Below are positions 7,374 through 15,620 of a stretch of 57,382 nucleotides of DNA, one piece after another; the stretch's first letter is position 1; each line of letters starts with the position of its first letter. The position numbers and the translations under genes were made by a program. The notes beneath the pieces are model-generated. The model was given only the letters and a program-made list of their open reading frames with translations. It did not search any database and had not been told where the DNA came from. The DNA is from Acidobacteriota bacterium (lineage in GTDB: Bacteria > Acidobacteriota > Terriglobia > Terriglobales > Acidobacteriaceae), in assembly GCA_021781495.1 (NCBI GenBank), contig JAJXWS010000009.1, forward strand, positions 1 through 57,382, given 5' to 3'.

Positions 7374-9230
7374 GTGAGGGTTATGAAGGCGAGTCGATGT
7401 GTTGTTCCTTCCGGGGTTATTCCATCCAGCTCCGTTTCATTCCGGACTATTTCATGCACGGCAATGCTCGCAGGCATTCTCCTCCTCGCGGTTGGTCCGG
7501 CCTTCGCCGCGCCCGGACCCCGGCATAAGCAGCAACCCGCCGATGACAACTCCAGCCGCCCCGTCTCCGCATGCGAGCCATCTCTTCTGGACTCTCCTTT
7601 CATTCCCGTCGACAGCTGGGTCTATCCCGCCATGCTCCGCCTCTACTCCCTCGGCTTTGTCGACAACGTCTTTCTTGGCATGCGCCCATGGACCCGCGCC
7701 AGCGTGAGCCACATGCTGGAGCAGGCCGGCGCGCGCATCGACGACGCCGATGCTGGCCCCGCCACCGACGAAGCCCAGGCCATCTACGAGGCGCTCAGCG
7801 AAGAAATCAATCCCGACATGGAAGGCCCCTGCGGCTCGCTCCAGGGCAAAACCCGCGTCGAGTCCATCTACACCGTCATGCGCGGCATCAGCGGCACGCC
7901 CCTGCGCGACAGCTTCCATCTCGGCCAGACCATCATCAACGACTACGGCCGCCCCTACGCCGGCGGCCTCAACAACTACAGCGGCGCCAGCGGCTACGCC
8001 TCCTCAGGCCGCTTCACGCTCTACGTGCGCGGCGAGTTCCAGGGTTCGCCCTCCGCCACCGGCTACTCCACCGGCCTGGCGCAAACGCTCTCCACCATTG
8101 ACACCATCCCCTTCCTCAATCCCGCCACCGGCCGGCCTTACAACCAGGCCACCATCCCCCTCGGCCCCATCGCTTCGGTGGCAGACTTCCGCATAATCGA
8201 GGCGTATGCCTCAACGCATGTCCTCAATCACGAAATCTCCTTCGGCAAGCAGGACGACTGGCTCGGGCCCGGCCTCGGCGCCGGCATGGCCTACTCCAAC
8301 AACGCGGAGAACGTCTACTCCTTCCGCATTGACCGCATTGAGCCTCTCCACATCCCGCTTCTCTCCTACCTCACCGGCCCCTTTCGCTACGACTTTCTCG
8401 TCGGCTCGCTCAAGGGTCACGTAGCGCCCAACGCCCCCTGGATGCACGTGGAGAAGATCAGCTTCCGCCCCACGGAGAATCTGGAGTTCGGCTTCGAGCG
8501 CACCGTCATCTGGGGAGGCAAAGGGCACGTCCCCATCACGCTGCACTCCTTCCTCAAGAGCTTCTTCAGCTTCTCCGGCGTTCCCGCATCGGAAAAGTTC
8601 AGCCGCAACGATCCCGGCGCCCGCTTCGGCGCATTCGACTTCTCTTACCGCCTGCCCTTCGTGCGCAACTGGCTCACGCTCTACAGCGATGGCGAAGTCC
8701 ACGACGACGTCTCTCCCATCGACGCGCCCCGCCGCGCATCCTGGCGTCCCGGCATCTATCTCTCCCATGTGCCCGGCGTGCCCAAGCTCGACCTCCGCGT
8801 GGAAGCCGTCACCACCGACCCGCCCGTCTCCACTAGCAACGGCGGCCACTTCATGTACTGGGAGGTCGTGCAGAAGCAGGGCTACACCAACAAAGGCATG
8901 CTCCTCGGAGACTGGATCGGCCGCGAAGCCAAGGGCGGCCAGGGCTGGATTACCTACCACCTCAGCGGCAACGAGTGGATTCAGGCCGGCGTGCGCAATC
9001 AAAAAATCGCCAAGGACTTCATCCCCGGCGGCACCACGCTCAACGACGTCAACTTCCAGGTGGTCAAGCGCGTCGGCCGCGACTTCGAAATCAACGGCAA
9101 CTTCGCGCTCGAGCACTGGAAGGCGCCCATCTATCCCACCGGAACGCCCGTTTATCCGGCGCCGCAGAACACCGTCACCACCACCACCATTCAGCTCACC
9201 TGGTTTCCCAGCCGCAAGGTCAGCTTCTAG
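7374..9230 (+). CDS. Capsule assembly Wzi-like outer-membrane protein
   Basis: 618 residues. GTG at 7374 has GGAG eight bases before it; the ATG at 7383 is an alternative with poorer spacing. A long N-region with a hydrophobic segment (MLAGILLLAVGPAFAAP, about residues 31-47) is a signal peptide. The body repeats aromatic strand patterns typical of a Wzi-type beta-barrel lectin: YPAMLRLYSLGFVDNVFLGMRPWTR, SFGKQDDWLGPG, EFGFERTVIWGG, a PFVRNWLTLYSDGEVHDD strand and a terminal TTTTIQLTWFPSRKVSF ending in Phe, as outer-membrane barrels do. Wzi anchors or organises capsular or exopolysaccharide at the surface. Acidobacterial homologues are usually annotated this way. The family call is good; the bound polymer is unknown. 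Confidence 0.85.
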   Translation: MRVMKASRCVVPSGVIPSSSVSFRTISCTAMLAGILLLAVGPAFAAPGPRHKQQPADDNSSRPVSACEPSLLDSPFIPVDSWVYPAMLRLYSLGFVDNVFLGMRPWTRASVSHMLEQAGARIDDADAGPATDEAQAIYEALSEEINPDMEGPCGSLQGKTRVESIYTVMRGISGTPLRDSFHLGQTIINDYGRPYAGGLNNYSGASGYASSGRFTLYVRGEFQGSPSATGYSTGLAQTLSTIDTIPFLNPATGRPYNQATIPLGPIASVADFRIIEAYASTHVLNHEISFGKQDDWLGPGLGAGMAYSNNAENVYSFRIDRIEPLHIPLLSYLTGPFRYDFLVGSLKGHVAPNAPWMHVEKISFRPTENLEFGFERTVIWGGKGHVPITLHSFLKSFFSFSGVPASEKFSRNDPGARFGAFDFSYRLPFVRNWLTLYSDGEVHDDVSPIDAPRRASWRPGIYLSHVPGVPKLDLRVEAVTTDPPVSTSNGGHFMYWEVVQKQGYTNKGMLLGDWIGREAKGGQGWITYHLSGNEWIQAGVRNQKIAKDFIPGGTTLNDVNFQVVKRVGRDFEINGNFALEHWKAPIYPTGTPVYPAPQNTVTTTTIQLTWFPSRKVSF

Positions 9231-9265
9231 GCCCGGCACCCGGCCGGCCGCCATCCACGAGCCCT

Positions 9266-10240
9266 TCAGCGCGCACGCGGATGCGTCCGGTCATACACCT
9301 CGGTGAGCTGCGCCGCGGTCAGTTGCGTATAGCGCTGCGTCGTCGACAGCCGCTCATGCCCCAGCAGTTCCTGAATCGCGCGCAGGTCCGCGCCCTCTTC
9401 CAGCAGATGCGTGCCAAACGCATGCCGCAGCGTATGCGGATGCACATCCGCCGACAGCCCGCGCAGAATCGCAATGCGCTTCACAATCCGTCCCACGCTC
9501 CGCGTCGTCAGCCGTGCCTGCCCGTCTGCCGAGTTCAGCCCGCGCAGCCGCAGGTTCAGGAACAGCGCCGGAGTCGCACTTCCCTTTCCGCCGCCCGCGG
9601 CCAGCCGCGCCGAGCGCTCCGCCAGATACGCGCGCAAAGCCACGGCAGCCGCATCGCCCATCGGCACATACCGCTGCTTGCGCCCCTTGCCCCGCACCAG
9701 GAGGGCGTCGTTGGCCCAGTGAATGTCCTCCAGGTTCAGCCCCACCAGCTCCGCATTGCGAATCCCGCACCCATACAGCAGCTCCAGAATCGCCTTGTCC
9801 CGCGCCGGCCAGCTCGCCGCGTCGTCGCTCACCGTGTCCACCACGCGATTCATCTGCTCAATCGACGGCACACGCGGCAGATGCTTCGGCAGTCGCGGAG
9901 TCGCCACCAGCGAGGCCGCGTTCTGCTCCACATATCCCGCCTTCGCCAGCCACTTGAACCAGCTTCGAATCGCAGCCAGCGCCCGCGCCGCCGACGCTTT
10001 CGACAGCCCACGCGCATACAGCGTCCCCAGGAACGCCCGGATATGCGTATGCTCGATGCGGTCCACCGTCCGGTCCGCGCCGAACTCGCCCGCAATGTAC
10101 GCCGCAAAATCGCCCAGCTCGCGCTCATATGCGCGCAGCGTATGGGCTGAGGCACCGCGCTCGTGCGCCAGCGTGCGCAGATACGCATCCACCAGCGCCG
10201 TCAGCCCGGTCGCCGCCGCTTCCGCTGAGCCGGTGCTCAT
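9266..10240 (-). CDS. xerC: Tyrosine recombinase XerC-type
   Basis: 324 residues with an N-terminal SAM-like core-binding domain (residues about 12-105, [33 protein letters not shown]) and a C-terminal catalytic domain. Catalytic residues are visible in order: Arg in GCGIRNAEL, Lys in [10 protein letters not shown], His-x-x-Arg in [12 protein letters not shown], His in LGHERLSTT and Tyr in QRYT. XerC/XerD pairs resolve chromosome dimers at dif near the replication terminus. Its start overlaps the stop of the second recombinase by four bases (ATGA), so the two are translated together. I saw no dif-like 28-mer beside them, and no phage or integron genes. Assignment of C versus D within the pair is tentative. 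Confidence 0.88.
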   Translation of the reverse strand: MSTGSAEAAATGLTALVDAYLRTLAHERGASAHTLRAYERELGDFAAYIAGEFGADRTVDRIEHTHIRAFLGTLYARGLSKASAARALAAIRSWFKWLAKAGYVEQNAASLVATPRLPKHLPRVPSIEQMNRVVDTVSDDAASWPARDKAILELLYGCGIRNAELVGLNLEDIHWANDALLVRGKGRKQRYVPMGDAAAVALRAYLAERSARLAAGGGKGSATPALFLNLRLRGLNSADGQARLTTRSVGRIVKRIAILRGLSADVHPHTLRHAFGTHLLEEGADLRAIQELLGHERLSTTQRYTQLTAAQLTEVYDRTHPRAR

Positions 10241-11283
10241 GCGGACTCCTTCTCAACGCCGGTCTGCGCCGCTTCCGCCCCTGCATCCTGCTGCTCCGCC
10301 GCCCGCTCCGCTGCCCGCGCCGTCGACCGCGGATGATGCGCCCGGTGCACCGCCTTCAAGTGTCCAAGCGCCAGGTGCGTATACACCTGCGTCGTCGAAA
10401 TATCCGCATGCCCCAGCATCAGTTGCACGCTGCGCAAATCCGCCCCGTGCTCCACCATGTGCGTGGCGCAACTGTGGCGCAGCCGGTGCGGACTCGCATC
10501 CGTGTTCGCCGCCTTCACCAGGTGCCATACCCATTGCCGTGTCAGCGGCATGCCGCGCAACGACAGAAACAGCCGCGCCGCGTCCTGCCGCCCGTCCTGC
10601 GCCCTGCGCTTTGAACTGATGCGCGCCAGGTGCGGCCTGCCCTCGCGCAGATACTCCTCCAGCGCGGCAATCGCCGCCGTCCCCAGCGGCACAATGCGCT
10701 CCTTGTCGCCCTTGCCCCGCACCTGCACCCGCCCCGCATCCAGCGCCAGGTCGCCCGTCGAGAGCGTCGTCACCTCTGAGACGCGCAGCCCTCCCGCGTA
10801 CAGCAGCTCCAGAATCGCGCGGTCGCGCAGCTCCGTCGCCTTGGCCTGCGGATGCGAAGCAGCCATCGCCGCCCGCTCCAGCATCTCCGTCACCTCCGGC
10901 TCCGCCAGCGACTTCGGCAGCACCTTCCACGCCTTGGGCGACTCGATATTAACCGTGGGATCGTGATGAATGCGGCGGTCCAGCAGCAGCCATTTGTAAA
11001 AGCCGCGCAGGCAGCTCAGCTTCCGCGCCGCTGAGCGCGAGTCGATTCCGTGCGTATGCAGATGTTCCAGAAACGCAGCCACGTCCTGCTGCGCAGCCGT
11101 CAGCAGCACCCCGTGACGCCCCTCGAGAAACTCGGCAAAGGTCTTCAGGTCGCTGTCATACGCCTCGCACGTCAGCGGCCGTAAACCCTTCTCCACGCGC
11201 AGGTAAGCCTGATAATCCTTCAGGAGCCCGAGATTGCTCTGCGCGTCCACACACCCGATTATCCGCGCAACTCCCCTCTCCAC
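10237..11283 (-). CDS. xerD: Tyrosine recombinase XerD-type
   Basis: Up to 348 residues from GTG 11283; a GTG at 11250 would give a start nearer the family norm ([27 protein letters not shown]), and neither has a strong ribosome site. Domains follow the Xer plan: N-terminal DNA-binding part (about residues 18-110) and catalytic part with [12 protein letters not shown] (Arg), [12 protein letters not shown] (Lys), [12 protein letters not shown] (His and Arg), [15 protein letters not shown] (His and Tyr). A 30-residue Ala/Glu-rich C-terminal tail after HPRST is unusual. It is first in an overlapping pair with the XerC-type gene. Adjacent, co-translated Xer genes differ from the usual separate loci of proteobacteria. 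Confidence 0.87.
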   Translation of the reverse strand: MERGVARIIGCVDAQSNLGLLKDYQAYLRVEKGLRPLTCEAYDSDLKTFAEFLEGRHGVLLTAAQQDVAAFLEHLHTHGIDSRSAARKLSCLRGFYKWLLLDRRIHHDPTVNIESPKAWKVLPKSLAEPEVTEMLERAAMAASHPQAKATELRDRAILELLYAGGLRVSEVTTLSTGDLALDAGRVQVRGKGDKERIVPLGTAAIAALEEYLREGRPHLARISSKRRAQDGRQDAARLFLSLRGMPLTRQWVWHLVKAANTDASPHRLRHSCATHMVEHGADLRSVQLMLGHADISTTQVYTHLALGHLKAVHRAHHPRSTARAAERAAEQQDAGAEAAQTGVEKESA

Positions 11284-11386
11284 ACGGCAAACGGAAGTAC
11301 CCTTGTACCTCGTTCATCAAGGAATCAACTTCATCACCCCACAAAGGTGGAGCAGTCTGCCCAGCGGCGGTACGCTCTCCCGAGCG

Positions 11387-11920
11387 CTACCGTTGCCCCA
11401 GCAGCTTCTGGATGCTCGTCTCCATCCCAGCCAGATCCGCCTTGCCCTCAATCCGGGCGGCAACCGTGCCGTCGCGGGCAATCAGATACGTCACCGGCAG
11501 CCCCAGCACTCCGCCATACAGCGTGCCCAGCTTGGCATCGCCCATCACTACCGGCATGTCCAGCTTCAGCTTGCGCGCCACCGCGCGCACCGGCGCAGCC
11601 TCGTCATCCATCGATACAGCAATCACCTTCAGGCCGCTCGCGCCATACTGTTTCTGCCACGCTGAAAACTTGGGCAGCTCCACCTGGCACGGGCCGCACC
11701 ACGTCGCCCAGAAGTTCAGCAGCACCACCTTGCCCTTCAACGCGCGCAGGTTCACCGCATGCCCGTTCAGGTCCTTGCGGATAAACTGCGGCGCGGGCTG
11801 GCGTGTGGACTGGTGCGGCTGCGGCTTCTGGGCATGCGCGTGCTGTGCCGCCAGCGCCATCGCCATCCCCGCCAGCAGCACCGCCCACGCCCTCCGCCAT
11901 GTTCTCGCGTTACAGGCCAT
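11387..11920 (-). CDS. TlpA/ResA-like thiol-disulphide oxidoreductase
   Basis: 177 residues. An N-terminal signal peptide (RRAWAVLLAGMAMALAAQHAHA) is followed by a thioredoxin-fold domain of the AhpC/TSA-TlpA kind (residues about 45-175). The active site NFWATWCGPCQVELP carries the WCxxC pair, and the cis-Pro loop is GLPVTYLIARDG. It acts in the periplasm as a reductant of disulphides, for example for c-type cytochrome maturation or the neighbouring rhodanese-like protein. The ATG at 11920 lies within the end of the upstream gene (11-base overlap), so the two proteins are probably made together and work together. Confidence 0.9.
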   Translation of the reverse strand: MACNARTWRRAWAVLLAGMAMALAAQHAHAQKPQPHQSTRQPAPQFIRKDLNGHAVNLRALKGKVVLLNFWATWCGPCQVELPKFSAWQKQYGASGLKVIAVSMDDEAAPVRAVARKLKLDMPVVMGDAKLGTLYGGVLGLPVTYLIARDGTVAARIEGKADLAGMETSIQKLLGQR

Positions 11921-12410
11921 GTTCCACGCGATATCCCTTGTTCACCCAGTCATCCCCAAAGTTATTGGCCAGGTAGAGCACCTTCACATTGGTAAAACCC
12001 ATGTCGTGCAGGTGCTTGAACGCCGGTCCCACATTCGGGCAGTGGTTCCACGGGCAGCAGCCGCAATAGATCACGATAAAGCGGTTCTTCGCCATCGTGG
12101 CCACCTTGCTGTCCAGCAGTTGCAGCCCGCTCGCCTGCACGCCCGGTCCCGCAAACTGCGACCCCGCGATGTGCGACTCGGCAAACATCATCCGCGAGCC
12201 CACCTGCAGCACCAGTGGCCGCGATTTCTCCGGCCCCTGCAGCAGCCGGTTCAGATCCGCCGGCTGAATCAGTTGCGCCTGCGGAATTGAAAACGCGCTC
12301 GCGGCCGACTCGCCCCCAAACTGCGCATGGCCTTTTGCGGGCACAAAAAATGCCGCACACGCGGCCAGCGCAACACAGGCACTCCACCGCACCAAAGATC
12401 GACAGAACAT
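11910..12410 (-). CDS. Secreted rhodanese-like protein with CGCCPWNHCPN motif
   Basis: 166 residues. A signal peptide (ACVALAACAAFFVPAKGHA) precedes a rhodanese-like domain: QLIQPADLNRLLQG, PLVLQVGSRMMFAESHIAGSQFAGPG, RFIVIYCGCCPWNHCPNVGPAF. The residue after IVIY is the Cys where rhodanese has its sulphur-accepting cysteine, but the loop here contains four cysteines within eleven residues (CGCCPWNHCPN), which suggests metal or cluster binding, or a multi-thiol relay. It overlaps the TlpA-like gene, so its cysteines are likely kept reduced by that partner. The motif is known to me from other acidobacterial proteins without assigned function. A sulphur-transfer role is an inference from the fold. 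Confidence 0.8.
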   Translation of the reverse strand: MFCRSLVRWSACVALAACAAFFVPAKGHAQFGGESAASAFSIPQAQLIQPADLNRLLQGPEKSRPLVLQVGSRMMFAESHIAGSQFAGPGVQASGLQLLDSKVATMAKNRFIVIYCGCCPWNHCPNVGPAFKHLHDMGFTNVKVLYLANNFGDDWVNKGYRVEHGL

Positions 12411-12616
12411 ATAAATTCCTCCATCCGTAAAAAAGCAGGTTCACTGCACATATAGCAGCCGCACGCGCCCGCATGCAAACCGAGCTCCCCAGCTCGAACC
12501 ACCCCGCTTTCACCCCAACAAAAGAAAAGGCATACTCCGGCAGACCAGACGTGCAAAGACACCCCCTCATGCGTGAGAATAGTGTTGGATAAGTTTCGAA
12601 AAGATTTGAGGGACGT

Positions 12617-13363
12617 GTGACAGCAACACAGATTCAACTTTCCAGGTGGTCCGCTGAGGATTTCGCGCGGCGCGTTGCCGACTCCAAACCCCGCATCGCC
12701 GTCTTCGATTGCGACGGCACCCTTTGGGGCGGCGACTCCGGACACGGCTTCATGGTCTGGTCCATGGATCAAGGCCTCGTCTCCCGCTCCACCAGCGACT
12801 ACATTGACACCCGCTATCGCGCCTATCTCGCCGGCCAGATTACGGAAGCGCAGATCTGCGGCGAGATGGTGCAGATGTACGCTGGCCTCCGCGAGCAGGA
12901 ACTGCAATCCGCGGCCGCCCGTTACGTTGAGGAGTTCGTCCGCCCGCGCATCTTCGCTGAGCTGGCCAGCCTCGTCGAGTCGCTCCTGCAGTCCGGTGTC
13001 GAACTCTGGGCCGTCAGCTCCACCAACAAGTGGGTCGTCAACCAGGGCGTCGGCCCCATGGGCATCCCCGCTCATCGCGTGCTCGCCGCGGAAGTCGCAG
13101 TCCGCGACGGCATCATCACCGGCAACCTCATCGACGTCCCCACCGACGAAGCCAAGGCCGCTGCCCTCGCTCGCGTCGGCCTTACCCGCCCGGACGCCGT
13201 CTTCGGCAACTCCATCCACGATCTCGCCATGCTTGAGATTGCCGCCAATCCCTTCCCGGTCAACCCATCGCCGGCACTGCTTGAGGCGGCCACCGCTCGC
13301 GGCTGGGGCTACTTCCGTCCCCGCGCGGCTGAAGGCGTCGCGGCTACCGTTGGCGGCGAATAG
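12617..13363 (+). CDS. HAD-superfamily phosphatase (SerB-like)
   Basis: 248 residues from GTG 12617, with GAGGGAC as ribosome site. HAD motifs are all present: motif I FDCDGTLW (nucleophile and general acid Asp residues, about 30-32), motif II VSSTNKW, motif III Lys in DEAKAAALAR and motif IV VFGNSIHDLAML (metal Asp). The cap is alpha-helical (type C1), as in phosphoserine phosphatases. The substrate could be phosphoserine or another small phosphomonoester; FGNSIHD instead of FGDSxxD replaces one acid with Asn, which is seen in some family members. It is probably monocistronic; the NUDIX gene follows after 95 bases. Confidence 0.82.
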   Translation: MTATQIQLSRWSAEDFARRVADSKPRIAVFDCDGTLWGGDSGHGFMVWSMDQGLVSRSTSDYIDTRYRAYLAGQITEAQICGEMVQMYAGLREQELQSAAARYVEEFVRPRIFAELASLVESLLQSGVELWAVSSTNKWVVNQGVGPMGIPAHRVLAAEVAVRDGIITGNLIDVPTDEAKAAALARVGLTRPDAVFGNSIHDLAMLEIAANPFPVNPSPALLEAATARGWGYFRPRAAEGVAATVGGE

Positions 13364-13458
13364 CCCGCGCCGCCAACGCCCGCTCACCCTTTCAGCGCAC
13401 CAAATCAAGCACGGTTCCGCCTGAAACCAAACCCCTTGCAGGCGATTACACTGGAATT

Positions 13459-13899
13459 GTGGAAGACTCGCACGCCAATCCGCAGTCCCGCCCGCCCGGC
13501 CCCGCTCTGCGCTTCGTCGCAGCGGCCCTTATCGTACAGGGCGGCAACATCCTCATCTGCCAGCGCCGCCCCGATCAGCCCATGGCGCTGCAGTGGGAGT
13601 TCCCCGGCGGCAAAATCGAGCCCGGCGAAAGCCCCGAGCAGGCCCTCGCTCGCGAGCTTGAGGAGGAACTCGGCATCCACGCCACCATCGGCGCGCGCGT
13701 CACGCACATCCGCCACAACTATCGCCACGGCGGCGCCGTCGATCTGCAATTCTTCGCGGTCAACGAGTTCAGCGGCGAGATGGTCAACCGCATCTTCCAC
13801 CAGCTCAAGTGGGTTCAGTTCGACGATCTGCCCAACTACGACTTCCTCGCCGCCGACCGTGGACTCATCCGCGATCTCGCCGCCGGCAAGCTTCTTTAG
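13459..13899 (+). CDS. MutT-type NUDIX hydrolase
   Basis: 146 residues from GTG 13459. The full NUDIX box (GX5EX7REUXEEXGU) spans G51-I73, with REL and EEE supplying the Mg ligands. The preceding strand LRFVAAALIVQGGNILICQRR and the WEFPGG turn match 8-oxo-dGTP diphosphatases and (deoxy)nucleoside-triphosphate sanitising enzymes. The C-terminal LKWVQFDDLPNYDFLAAD motif matches the MutT Trp/Asp pattern for base recognition. A house-cleaning role against oxidised nucleotides is the likeliest. The gene converges on the small Cys-rich gene, with 19 bases between. Confidence 0.88.
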   Translation: MEDSHANPQSRPPGPALRFVAAALIVQGGNILICQRRPDQPMALQWEFPGGKIEPGESPEQALARELEEELGIHATIGARVTHIRHNYRHGGAVDLQFFAVNEFSGEMVNRIFHQLKWVQFDDLPNYDFLAADRGLIRDLAAGKLL

Positions 13900-13918
13900 T
13901 CGTAATCCCCGCCTCCGC

Positions 13919-14140
13919 TCAGCTTCCGCAGCAGCTTCGCTGCGCCTGCACCGGAGGGCACTTCACCGAGCCATACGAGCAGAACACGCAGCAGTCGCCC
14001 TCCTTCGGCCGAAGCAGCGCCTTGCAACCCTCACATGCATAAAAGAACTGGCATGCATCCGTCGGCATCGTCAGCGTAACTGCATGCCCGCACTCTGGAC
14101 ACGTCAGCACCGATTGCAGCACCACAGCCGCACCGCTCAT
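13919..14140 (-). CDS. Small Cys-rich GDCCVFCSYG protein
   Basis: 73 residues, starting at ATG 14140 after GAGAAGAG. It has a zinc-ribbon-like first half (LTCPECGHAVTLTMPTDACQFFYACEGC) and the distinctive C-terminal GDCCVFCSYGSVKCPPVQ, with ten cysteines in total, including the vicinal pair near the C-terminus. Proteins with this signature are often found beside mercury or other metal and stress genes and are annotated only as hypothetical. The gene lies 32 bases downstream of the NRAMP-related transporter on the same strand, so a metal-handling or metal-sensing role with that transporter is plausible, not shown. Confidence 0.8.
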   Translation of the reverse strand: MSGAAVVLQSVLTCPECGHAVTLTMPTDACQFFYACEGCKALLRPKEGDCCVFCSYGSVKCPPVQAQRSCCGS

Positions 14141-14172
14141 CTCTTCTCGCCTCCATCCATCGGAGTCCCCGC

Positions 14173-15423
14173 TCAGTGCCCCGGCATCATGCCCCACAGC
14201 ATCATGCCCGTCATGCCGATCACGATAATGCTCGTGCTCCAGGCAATCACGTTCCACAGCCGCGAGTTCTTATGCTCTCCCATCAGGTCGCGGCGATTGA
14301 TCAGAAGCAGCATCAGGATGATGACCACCGGCAGCAGAATGCCGTTCAGCACCTGCGAAAGAATCGCCACATTCACCAGCTGCGTATCCGGCAGGATGAG
14401 CACCGAGACCGCTCCGCCCGCAATCAGCAGCGTATAGAGCCAGTAGAAGAACGGAGCCTCCTTGAAGCTCTTGTCCACGCCCGACTCCAGCCCCAGTCCC
14501 TCGCACACCGTGTACGACGTTGACAGCGGCAGAATCGACGCCGCAAACAGCGACGCATTGAACAGCCCGAAGGCAAACAGCAGAAACGCGTAGTCCCCCG
14601 CCAGCGGACGCATCGCCTCCGCCGCGTCCGCCGCCACCTGGATCGTGCCCATCCCGTGGATATAAAGCGTCGCCGCGCACGCCACCACGATGAACCACGC
14701 CACCAGGTCCGTAAAAAAGCTGCCGATCACCACGTCCAGCCGCGAGGCCGCGTAGTCTTTTACGCGAATCCCCTTCTCCACAATCGACGACTGCAGATAG
14801 AACTGCATCCACGGCGCAATCGTCGTGCCCACCACGCCAATCGCCATGTAGATATACGACTTGTCGCGCCACACCTTGTCCTGCGGCAGCTTTACCGTGG
14901 CCAGCAGCGCATCGTGCCAGCTCGGCTGCGACAGCACGCCCGCAAAGATGTAGGCGATATACACCAGCGACGCCACCAGGAACACCTTCTCCGTGCTCTT
15001 GTAGTCCCCGCGAAACACCAGGAACCACACCAGCGCCGCGCACACCGGCACTGAGATGAACTTGGAAACGTGGAACAGGTGCAGCGAGCCCGCAATGCCG
15101 ATAAACTCCGTCACCACGTTTGTGTAGTTCACCACCACCAGCATCACCATCAGCAGAAAGGTGAGCCGCAGGCCAAACTCCTCGCGGATCAGGTCGCTCA
15201 GTCCCTTGCCCGTCACCACGCCCATGCGGGCGCACATCTCCTGCACCACAATCAGCGCCAGCGTGATGGGAATAATCATCCACAGCAGCGAGTAGCCGTA
15301 CTGTGCCCCCGCCTGGGAGTAGGTAAAGATGCCGCCCGAGTCGTTATCCACGTTGGCTGTAATGAATCCGGGGCCAAGAACGGCCAAAAACAGCAGTATC
15401 CGGGTTCTCCAACGCTTCCACAT
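14173..15423 (-). CDS. NRAMP-related divalent cation transporter (lacks the NRAMP Met)
   Basis: 416 residues, about eleven membrane helices. The LeuT-fold NRAMP signature is present: LGPGFITANVDNDSGGIFT in helix 1 and GVVGTTIAPWMQFYLQS in helix 6. Classical Mn/Fe NRAMPs have DPGN in helix 1 and MPH in helix 6. Here the first is DNDSGG and the second is APW, so the methionine that favours transition metals is Ala and the His is Trp. That pattern recalls the NRAMP-related magnesium transporters (NRMTs), so Mg2+ is a serious candidate substrate. It is likely co-transcribed with the downstream Cys-rich protein. The ATG at 15423 follows CCTTAGGAAGTCGCGTGC; a ribosome site is weak. Confidence 0.85.
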   Translation of the reverse strand: MWKRWRTRILLFLAVLGPGFITANVDNDSGGIFTYSQAGAQYGYSLLWMIIPITLALIVVQEMCARMGVVTGKGLSDLIREEFGLRLTFLLMVMLVVVNYTNVVTEFIGIAGSLHLFHVSKFISVPVCAALVWFLVFRGDYKSTEKVFLVASLVYIAYIFAGVLSQPSWHDALLATVKLPQDKVWRDKSYIYMAIGVVGTTIAPWMQFYLQSSIVEKGIRVKDYAASRLDVVIGSFFTDLVAWFIVVACAATLYIHGMGTIQVAADAAEAMRPLAGDYAFLLFAFGLFNASLFAASILPLSTSYTVCEGLGLESGVDKSFKEAPFFYWLYTLLIAGGAVSVLILPDTQLVNVAILSQVLNGILLPVVIILMLLLINRRDLMGEHKNSRLWNVIAWSTSIIVIGMTGMMLWGMMPGH

Positions 15424-15620
15424 GCACGCGACTTCCTAAGGAGGATTCATTTGGGTCTGTTCAGACTTGCAGGTTCCTCACTGACCATAACAGGACACCC
15501 CGCAAAGCGCGAAGCCCACCCAACCATTCGCCCGTATCCCACGTGCCATGCTTGACATCCCCCCTCGCGCGCGTCTACAAAACGCATTCGAAACGCTCTC
15601 ACCCGCTCAAGGAGTTCCCA

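Noticed and set aside
9266..11283. Integron or phage integrase module
   Set aside because: The two recombinases are Xer-like in length and motifs, and no attC, gene cassettes or phage genes lie around them.
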